Source of the DNA: Prochlorococcus sp. AG-409-K04
Lineage (GTDB): Bacteria > Cyanobacteriota > Cyanobacteriia > PCC-6307 > Cyanobiaceae
DNA length: 64,000 bases
NCBI GenBank assembly: GCA_003215555.1
Contig: QCKE01000002.1
Location: forward strand, 1 to 64,000
Direction: 5' to 3'
The notes below the pieces were generated by a model, which saw only the letters and a list, made by a program, of their open reading frames with translations, made no database searches and had not been told where the DNA came from. The position numbers were made by a program, and so were the translations under genes. Below are positions 58,283 through 64,000 of this stretch, one piece after another (positions within the stretch are counted from its first letter, which is position 1; every line of letters begins with the position of its first letter).

Positions 58283-59497
58283 ATGGAGTCCCAACAAGAT
58301 TTAAATACTTCCACTTCGTCAACTAAGGATCAATCCTCTAAACGACAACGTAAGAAATCAATCGGGATTGTCACTGCTGCGGATAGTAAAGAAAGAATTC
58401 ATGGGCAATTGCATGTTTATGATGGAGAAGGAAAGGGGAAAAGTCAGGCTGCACTTGGAGTCGTTTTACGTACTATCGGATTAGGAATATGTGAGCAACG
58501 TAGGACTAGAGTTTTACTTTTAAGATTCTTGAAAGGTCCTGGTAGGTCTTATGACGAAGATGCAGCAATTGAAGCTTTGCAGCAAGGTTTCCCACATTTA
58601 ATTGATCAAGTCAGAACAGGAAGGTCAGATTTTTTTACGGCACAAGAATCGAATATGTTTGATAAAAGTGAAGCAAAACGGGGTTGGGATATTGCTAAAG
58701 GAGCTATTGCAAGTGCACTTTATTCAGTAGTTGTACTTGATGAATTAAATCCTGTATTAGACCTTGGACTTTTGCCTGTTGATGAAGTTGTGAAAACAAT
58801 ATCTTCTAGACCTGATGGTATGGAGGTAATTGTCACAGGAAGGGCAGCTCCGCAGGAATTAATCCAAGCCGCAGAATTGCATTCTGAAATGCGTGCGCAT
58901 CGTCGATTAGAGTCTGCGACCGAGTATCCTATGTTGTCACTTTCGCCTGGTGGAATTGAAATTTACACTGGCGAGGGTAAAGGCAAATCTACGAGTGCTT
59001 TAGGAAAAGCTCTTCAAGCTATAGGTAAAGGGATTAGTCAAGATAAAAGTCATCGTGTTTTGATTTTGCAATGGCTTAAAGGAGGTAGTGGTTATACAGA
59101 GGATGCTGCCATTGCTGCTCTTCGTGATAGTTATCCTCATTTAGTTGATCATTTGCGTTCAGGTCGTGATGCAATCGTATGGAGAGGACAACAGCAACCT
59201 ATTGATTATGTTGAAGCAGAACGGGCATGGGAAATTGCGAGAGCAGCTATTGCTAGTGGACTTTATAAGACAGTGATTCTTGATGAATTGAATCCAACTG
59301 TTGATTTGGAACTACTACCAGTAGAGCCCATTGTAGAAACTTTGCTAAGGAAGCCATCAGAAACTGAGGTTATTATTACTGGTCGATGTAAAAATCACCC
59401 TTCTTATTTTGATTTGGCAAGTGTACATTCAGAGATGGTTTGCCATAAACATTATGCAGAAAAAGGAGTAGAATTGAAAAGAGGAGTTGATTATTAA
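58283..59497 (+). CDS. Tandem two-domain cob(I)alamin adenosyltransferase (CobO/BtuR type)
   Basis: 404 residues made of two CobO-like domains after a basic, Ser/Thr/Gln-rich N terminus. Domain 1 (about 45-210) has the P-loop DGEGKGKSQAALG, FLKGPGRSYDEDAAIEAL, VVLDELNPVLDLGLLP and VIVTGRAAP. Domain 2 (about 225-404) repeats TGEGKGKSTSALG, WLKGGSGYTEDAAIAAL, VILDELNPTVDLELLP and VIITGRCKN. Each is roughly the size of E. coli BtuR (196 aa). It transfers the adenosyl group from ATP to cob(I)alamin. An internal gene duplication is clear by eye. No cob biosynthesis gene is adjacent. Confidence 0.9.
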   Translation: MESQQDLNTSTSSTKDQSSKRQRKKSIGIVTAADSKERIHGQLHVYDGEGKGKSQAALGVVLRTIGLGICEQRRTRVLLLRFLKGPGRSYDEDAAIEALQQGFPHLIDQVRTGRSDFFTAQESNMFDKSEAKRGWDIAKGAIASALYSVVVLDELNPVLDLGLLPVDEVVKTISSRPDGMEVIVTGRAAPQELIQAAELHSEMRAHRRLESATEYPMLSLSPGGIEIYTGEGKGKSTSALGKALQAIGKGISQDKSHRVLILQWLKGGSGYTEDAAIAALRDSYPHLVDHLRSGRDAIVWRGQQQPIDYVEAERAWEIARAAIASGLYKTVILDELNPTVDLELLPVEPIVETLLRKPSETEVIITGRCKNHPSYFDLASVHSEMVCHKHYAEKGVELKRGVDY

Positions 59498-59512
59498 TTA
59501 TATGTAATTGCC

Positions 59513-60649
59513 TCAGAGTTCTTTGTTCCATGCGTCCATTCCCCCTGTAATATTTATTGAATTAATTCCATTTTCTTTTAATATTCTGATGGCTTTTTTA
59601 GATCTTATTCCAGATTGACAGTGTATATATAAGTCTTTGCCTTTACTAAGGTATTTTATTTTATTAAGATCTTTTTTTGCTTCTATGTTCTTTAAAGGAA
59701 TTGATATTGATGAATGGATAGATTGATTATTATATTCCAATGAAGTTCTTACATCAATTATTAAAATTTTTTCCGGTTTAGTTTCTATTAATGCTTTTAG
59801 ATCCTTTACAGAAATGCTCTTCAAGTCTGATTCTTTAGAGTCGAAGGAAGATAAGAAACTTTTGTAATCTATTAATTCTGTTATGTTTTTTCGATCTTTT
59901 GATTTATATAATCTTAATTCTTTAAATTTCATTGTAAGAGAATTGATTACTAAGACTCTTCCATCTAACACATTTCCTATGCCAGTAATAATTTTAATAA
60001 CCTCTGTAGCTTGTATTATTCCAATTAGCCCTGGCACAATTCCCATTACCCCTAATTGAGAGCATGAAGGGAGCATGCTTTGCGGCGGTGGCTCTGGTAT
60101 AAAGTCTCTAAAACTCGGGCTATCTTTAGTAAGATTGAAAACTGTTGCTTGTCCTTCAAATTTTGAAACAGCACCAAAAATCATTGGTTTTTCTAGAATT
60201 AAACATGCATCATTAATTAAATATCTACTTTCAAAATTATCTGTACAATCACATATAATATCAAAATCCTTTAATATTTCTAATGCATTTTTATTTGTTA
60301 AAAAGGAATTAAATATTTCGACGTTGCAATTAGGATTTATCTCTATAATTCTAGATCTAGCAGAAACTGTTTTATCTTTACCAATCCAATTTGTTGAATG
60401 AATAATTTGCCTTTGAAGGTTAGATCTGTCTACTAAATCTGAATCAATTAAACCAATCTTTCCAATACCTGCAGATGCAAGATATATAAGTAGCGGTGAA
60501 CCAAGACCACCACAGCCTATACAGGCTACCGAGCTAGCCTTTAGCTTTCTCTGTCCCTTTTCTCCTATTTCTGGTAATAATAGTTGTCGCGAATATCTTT
60601 CAACTTCTTCTGAATTCAATTCGAAATGATTTTCGCTTTGGGACCTCAT
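59513..60649 (-). CDS. MoeB/ThiF-type E1-like enzyme with C-terminal rhodanese domain, zinc cysteines absent
   Basis: 378 residues. The adenylating domain has SVACIGCGGLGSPLLIYLAS, the DNLQRQ-like SNLQRQIIHS, and DIICDCTDNFESRYLINDAC (catalytic Asp region). The rhodanese domain (about 285-378) carries LYIHCQSGIRSKKA with its active-site Cys. E1 enzymes of this type usually bind structural zinc through two CxxC pairs. Here the regions read SPSFRDFIPEPPP and LYKSKDRKNITEL, so all four appear to be lost. It may thiocarboxylate ThiS or MoaD, or serve thiolation of another carrier. It converges with the adenosyltransferase gene, 15 bp between the stops. Confidence 0.87.
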   Translation of the reverse strand: MRSQSENHFELNSEEVERYSRQLLLPEIGEKGQRKLKASSVACIGCGGLGSPLLIYLASAGIGKIGLIDSDLVDRSNLQRQIIHSTNWIGKDKTVSARSRIIEINPNCNVEIFNSFLTNKNALEILKDFDIICDCTDNFESRYLINDACLILEKPMIFGAVSKFEGQATVFNLTKDSPSFRDFIPEPPPQSMLPSCSQLGVMGIVPGLIGIIQATEVIKIITGIGNVLDGRVLVINSLTMKFKELRLYKSKDRKNITELIDYKSFLSSFDSKESDLKSISVKDLKALIETKPEKILIIDVRTSLEYNNQSIHSSISIPLKNIEAKKDLNKIKYLSKGKDLYIHCQSGIRSKKAIRILKENGINSINITGGMDAWNKEL

Positions 60650-61112
60650 TTTTGCATTATTGTAAAAATGTTTGTGATTGCTTGAGTAGTCTAGGAATTT
60701 CTTTTGATTTGATGGTGAAAGGCTTTTGATAAGAAGATTTGCATAGAATTGTTTCTTTTTATAATCATTATTAAACTCTTATAAAAGTAGAACAAGTAAC
60801 AAACATAATTTAGAGAGAATCATTATTGACTTTAGACTAAGGCTGCATAATTACTTATAGTTTGCTGATCTAACACTATATTGTCGCTTGAGAAACAAGT
60901 TCGGTCATTGGAATTGGGATATTTGGTTGTCATTAAAATTAGTTGGTAAATAATTTTTTTATTAAGCTAGATAGTTAGTTTTGGCTTGTTTGCCTGTAGG
61001 TATGGTTCGGTCCTCGCCCTATCATGGTTCGGGATTGTCTCTAAATTAAAGTTGGCACTTAAAAGATTAATTAGATACACTCAAACCAACATTCAATTGT
61101 AAGCACTTGGTA
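60650..61112. other. 463-bp intergenic region with a short direct repeat
   Basis: No credible gene or RNA hairpin was found on either strand. It holds the divergent promoters for the MoeB-like and CAAD genes. A 9-bp direct repeat, ATGGTTCGG, occurs at 61002-61010 and 61024-61032, 22 bp apart, about 85 bp before the CAAD start. Otherwise A+T-rich sequence. Confidence 0.6.
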
Positions 61113-61478
61113 ATGAGCGACGTAACCCCTGAGTCTAATCAAGACTCAAACACTGATACGACCGCCTCTGGGCCAAGTATTTCAGAACGTGCTAATGACT
61201 TTTTAAGTCAGGCTAATGAAATCCTTGGTAAGGTTGATTGGACTCAGATGGGTAAATATGGTAAGGCTGCAGGCATTATTGCAGTTGTAATTGTTGCCCA
61301 AATTGTGATCAAGGTAGTTGTTGATACTGTAAATTTCTTCCCAATCTTGCCTGGTTTGTTAGAACTTTTAGGGATAATCGTAGTAGGCCAATGGAGTTGG
61401 CAAAATCTTACAACTAGTGAGAAGAGAAATGCAGTACTAGAAAAAGTACAGAATATTCGCAAGGAATATATCGATTAG
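61113..61478 (+). CDS. CAAD-domain (CURT1-like) thylakoid membrane protein
   Basis: 121 residues from the ATG at 61113. A polar, Ser/Thr/Asp-rich N terminus of about 40 residues is followed by an amphipathic segment (FLSQANEILGKVDWTQMGKY), then two hydrophobic helices (AAGIIAVVIVAQIVIKVVV and FFPILPGLLELLGIIVVGQW). The C-terminal amphipathic part, NLTTSEKRNAVLEKVQNIRK, completes a CURT1/CAAD arrangement. Homologues shape curved thylakoid edges. The ATG is preferred over an upstream TTG. Confidence 0.9.
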   Translation: MSDVTPESNQDSNTDTTASGPSISERANDFLSQANEILGKVDWTQMGKYGKAAGIIAVVIVAQIVIKVVVDTVNFFPILPGLLELLGIIVVGQWSWQNLTTSEKRNAVLEKVQNIRKEYID

Positions 61479-61491
61479 TTCATTGTATTTT

Positions 61492-62379
61492 TTAGTTTAG
61501 AAAATCAATAATAGAATTCATGGTTGAAAAGCATTGAGTTTTATATTCTCCGCCAAATATATTTGCATGATTTAGAAGATGATAAAGATTATATATATTT
61601 ATTCTTTGTAAATTATCTGAAGGTAGTTTCCATATTCTTTCGTATTCAATGTAGAAATCTTTAGAAAAACCTCCGAAAAGTTTTGTCATCGCAATATCAA
61701 CCTCTCTATCTGCCCACCAAATGGCTGGATCATAAAGAACTCCTTTGTTGCTTTGACTAGTGGATGTATTTCCTTTCCATAAATCGCCATGCACTAAAGA
61801 AGGGGAGGGTTTATGTTTATTTAAAAAGGTTGACATTTTAGTTTTTAATTCAGTCGTTAAAGAAGGCATACCCCAAGCTTGGGACATTTCAAGTTGAGGA
61901 ATCAGCCTTTTATTTACAAAGAATTCACCCCAGTTTTGACCCCATCCTCCTATTTGAGGGCTGCTCCCAATAAAACCATCTTTTCCCCAACCAAAGCTAT
62001 TTTGATTATATTTTATGGATTCTTTATGAAGCAGAGCTAAACCCTTTCCTAGCTTCTTTTCACTGCCTACATTTAAATCCATCCATGACATTAGCAATAT
62101 TGCTGAATTTGATAATTGTTGAACAATTAAAGGTTCAGGAACTATTAAAAAGTCATGATTTATGTTTTTATTTAAGATGTGAAGTCCATCTGCTTCAAAA
62201 CTAAGCATTGCAAACTTGTCGCGATGACAGGTTTTAGCGAAAAATTTTTGGCCAGTTTCCAAAATCAATTCCCAGGCCTGATGAATGCATCCACCAGTTA
62301 CTGGATTTATTTTTTTGATCTTTTCTCTGTAAAGAGGTCCAGGACAGCTTTTCAATTCTTCCAGAATAGTTGCATCCAT
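61492..62379 (-). CDS. Fructosamine kinase-like protein
   Basis: 295 residues of the aminoglycoside-phosphotransferase fold. It has GGCIHQAWEL near the N terminus, QKFFAKTCHRDKFAML with the ATP-lysine, the catalytic SLVHGDLWKGNT (HGD, about residue 196) and AIWWADREVDIAMTKLFGGF (metal-binding Asp). The match is to the fructosamine/ketosamine-3-kinase family, which removes sugars from glycated proteins. It converges with the CAAD gene and is divergent from crtD with only about 35 bp between them. Confidence 0.9.
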   Translation of the reverse strand: MDATILEELKSCPGPLYREKIKKINPVTGGCIHQAWELILETGQKFFAKTCHRDKFAMLSFEADGLHILNKNINHDFLIVPEPLIVQQLSNSAILLMSWMDLNVGSEKKLGKGLALLHKESIKYNQNSFGWGKDGFIGSSPQIGGWGQNWGEFFVNKRLIPQLEMSQAWGMPSLTTELKTKMSTFLNKHKPSPSLVHGDLWKGNTSTSQSNKGVLYDPAIWWADREVDIAMTKLFGGFSKDFYIEYERIWKLPSDNLQRINIYNLYHLLNHANIFGGEYKTQCFSTMNSIIDFLN

Positions 62380-62413
62380 ATTGGGTTTGAGAAATTAGAT
62401 TTGCTTGATCTTT

Positions 62414-63925
62414 ATGTCTGATCAAAAGATAATTGTGGTGGGAGGAGGTATTGCTGGTTTGACAGCAGGAGCTTTACTAGCTCATGAAGGGTTTGATGTG
62501 ACTTTACTCGAAGCTCATGCTCAGGCTGGAGGTTGTGCCGGTACTTTTCGAAGAGGGCCTTATGTTTTTGATGTAGGAGCTACTCAAGTTGCTGGCTTGG
62601 AAAAAGGTGGCATTCACGAACGAATATTTAGACATCTTGATTGGCCGCAACCTAAAGCAAAGATTTTAGATCCTGCCTGCATTGTGGATCTTGGGGATGG
62701 GAAGAAGCCAATTCACCTATGGTATCAACCAGAAAAATGGGAAAAAGAGCGGAAAGAACAATTTCCTGGCAGTGAAATGTTTTGGTCTTTAATGAATCAG
62801 TTACATAAGAGTAATTGGTTATTTGCAAACAATGATCCAGTCTTGCCTGCTCAGAATTTGTGGGATTTTCAGCAACTTATAAAGGCAACTCGACCAGGCA
62901 ATTTCTTGAGTGCCTTATTTAGTAGATCATCTGTTGCAGATTTGTTATGGCTGTGTTCCTGTAGTAAGGATTTAAGACTTAGAAAGTTCCTAGATCTGCA
63001 AGTAAAGCTTTATTCGCAAGAGACAATCGAAAACACTGCTGCTTTGTATGGAGCGACTGTTCTTCAAATGGCTCAAGCTCCTCTTGGTTTATGGCATTTG
63101 AATAGCTCAATGCAAGAACTTAGTAATAATTTACTGTCGTGTTTTTGTAGAGATGGAGGTAGATTATTGACTAGACATAAGGTTGTAGGTTTAGTTGCGA
63201 GAGACAAAAAAAAATTGTGGAATGTAAATGTAATTAATCACAAGTCTGCTTCTCTTCAATTTGAAGCAACCGATGTGATTTGTACGCTTCCACCGCAGAG
63301 TCTTCTCGATTTAATGTCAGAAAAGACTGGTTTACTAAAAAATTATCGAATTAGATTAGAAAAATTATCAGAACCGTCTGGAGCAATTGTATTTTATGGA
63401 GCTATTAATCGAAATGCTTTGGCTTCAGATTATTCTGGCCATTTTCAATTAATTGATGAAAAGTTTGATTCTTTATTTTTGTCTATTAGTCAGGATGGTG
63501 ATGGACGAGCTCCTTTAGGACAAGCAACTATTATTGCTAGTGCTTTTACCGATGTTGATTTTTGGGCTTCTTTGAATGAAATTAATTATGCTCAACAGAA
63601 AAAAATTGCCTTAGATGCAATTGTAACTACATTAAATCTTCAATTAAGTATTGATTCTCAAAAATGGCTACATAAAGAACTAGCTACACCAAAAAGTTTT
63701 GCAAAGTGGACAGGTAGGCCTCGAGGAATTGTTGGTGGGCTTGGGCAAACACCAACAACTTTTGGTCCTTTTGGATTATCTAGTAGAACACCAATAAAAG
63801 GTTTGTGGTTATGTGGAGATTCCATTTACCCAGGTGAGGGTACTGCTGGGGTTAGTCAATCTTCTCTTATGGTATGTCGTCAATTATTGTCTGAATATGG
63901 CCTTCGATTGCATTTAATGAATTAA
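62414..63925 (+). CDS. crtD: FAD-dependent carotenoid desaturase/isomerase family protein, CrtD-like
   Basis: 503 residues from the ATG at 62414; an upstream in-frame TTG is rejected. The Rossmann FAD motif IIVVGGGIAGLTAGALLAHE lies at the start, followed by GGCAGTFRRGPYVFDVGATQ. The C-terminal FAD segment GLWLCGDSIYPGEGTAGVSQ is also present. It matches the phytoene-desaturase-like family, most like cyanobacterial CrtD (C-3',4' desaturase) rather than CrtH. The reaction here is inferred. It is divergent from the fructosamine-kinase-like gene and followed by a short A+T-rich gap. Confidence 0.85.
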   Translation: MSDQKIIVVGGGIAGLTAGALLAHEGFDVTLLEAHAQAGGCAGTFRRGPYVFDVGATQVAGLEKGGIHERIFRHLDWPQPKAKILDPACIVDLGDGKKPIHLWYQPEKWEKERKEQFPGSEMFWSLMNQLHKSNWLFANNDPVLPAQNLWDFQQLIKATRPGNFLSALFSRSSVADLLWLCSCSKDLRLRKFLDLQVKLYSQETIENTAALYGATVLQMAQAPLGLWHLNSSMQELSNNLLSCFCRDGGRLLTRHKVVGLVARDKKKLWNVNVINHKSASLQFEATDVICTLPPQSLLDLMSEKTGLLKNYRIRLEKLSEPSGAIVFYGAINRNALASDYSGHFQLIDEKFDSLFLSISQDGDGRAPLGQATIIASAFTDVDFWASLNEINYAQQKKIALDAIVTTLNLQLSIDSQKWLHKELATPKSFAKWTGRPRGIVGGLGQTPTTFGPFGLSSRTPIKGLWLCGDSIYPGEGTAGVSQSSLMVCRQLLSEYGLRLHLMN

Positions 63926-63948
63926 GTAATTAATTTAGATCTAAAAAA

Positions 63949-64000
63949 TCAGATCTTCTTTGCTTCGTGTTTTGCAATTCTATTTCTAATTTTTGCCAGT
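63949..64000 (-). CDS. Possible 3' end of a minus-strand gene cut by the window edge
   Basis: The minus strand is open from the right edge to a TGA at 63949-63951, giving LAKIRNRIAKHEAKKI, a basic tail typical of a real C terminus. Only about 16 residues are visible, so neither the gene nor its product can be named. It would converge with crtD. The inverted AGATCT pair nearby (about 63937-63956) could form a weak hairpin. Confidence 0.3.
   Translation of the reverse strand, partial: LAKIRNRIAKHEAKKI

Overview
The window is chromosomal DNA of a marine picocyanobacterium, most likely a Prochlorococcus. Supporting evidence is the low G+C, photosystem I genes (psaC, psaD), NDH-1 subunit S, phycobilin synthesis genes (ho1-pebA-pebB), a CrtD-like carotenoid desaturase, a CAAD/CURT1-type thylakoid protein, the cyanobacterial RNA Yfr1 and many short conserved picocyanobacterial proteins. 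Published work reports Yfr1 as lost from strains SS120 and MIT9211, so this is probably another lineage. I see no insertion sequence, prophage, CRISPR array or integrase.

Layout. 1-5.6 kb: partial ssb, divergent from mreBCD, then rpaB and lysS. 5.8-11.3 kb: smpB, ruvB, a TPR protein, an M20 peptidase and thiC behind a TPP riboswitch. 11.3-15.2 kb: tkt, fabF and acpP on the minus strand, then psaC. 15.3-19.3 kb: glmS, rimM, ndhS, rnc, RNase P RNA and tRNA-Arg(CCT). 19.4-25.3 kb: two hypotheticals, glgP, a cation/proton antiporter and an alpha/beta hydrolase. 25.4-30.7 kb: an unusual accessory-looking run with an aldose-epimerase-like protein, D-lactate dehydrogenase (dld), an FMN 2-hydroxyacid dehydrogenase and a four-carbon acid sugar kinase. 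30.7-38.4 kb: icd, ho1-pebA-pebB, a low-MW phosphatase, a panC-cmk fusion and purM. 38.5-40.2 kb: a hypothetical, two tiny genes, Yfr1 and tRNA-Cys. 40.2-49.3 kb: an LpxB-related protein, rnd, a CCB1-like protein, an amidase-like protein, hemF, mrp, a frameshifted rodA, a histidine kinase and psaD. 49.4-64 kb: trpE, gshA, a frameshifted ppc, a GNAT-like protein, tRNA-Arg(CCG), recF, speD, a LarE-like protein, a two-domain corrinoid adenosyltransferase, a MoeB-like protein without its zinc cysteines, a CAAD protein, a fructosamine-kinase-like protein and crtD.

How it works together. Most of the window is core metabolism: cell-shape synthesis, photosystem I, cyclic electron flow, tetrapyrrole and bilin synthesis, anaplerotic carbon fixation, amino acid, nucleotide and vitamin synthesis, RNA processing and repair. 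The likeliest non-standard system is the hydroxyacid cluster at 25-31 kb, which could oxidise both stereoisomers of a 2-hydroxyacid and phosphorylate a four-carbon acid sugar.

Sequence quality. Two normally essential genes, rodA and ppc, are each broken by exactly one extra base in a homopolymer (G10 and T6). Two further genes have odd starts. Sequencing or assembly indels are the simplest explanation, but this should be tested.
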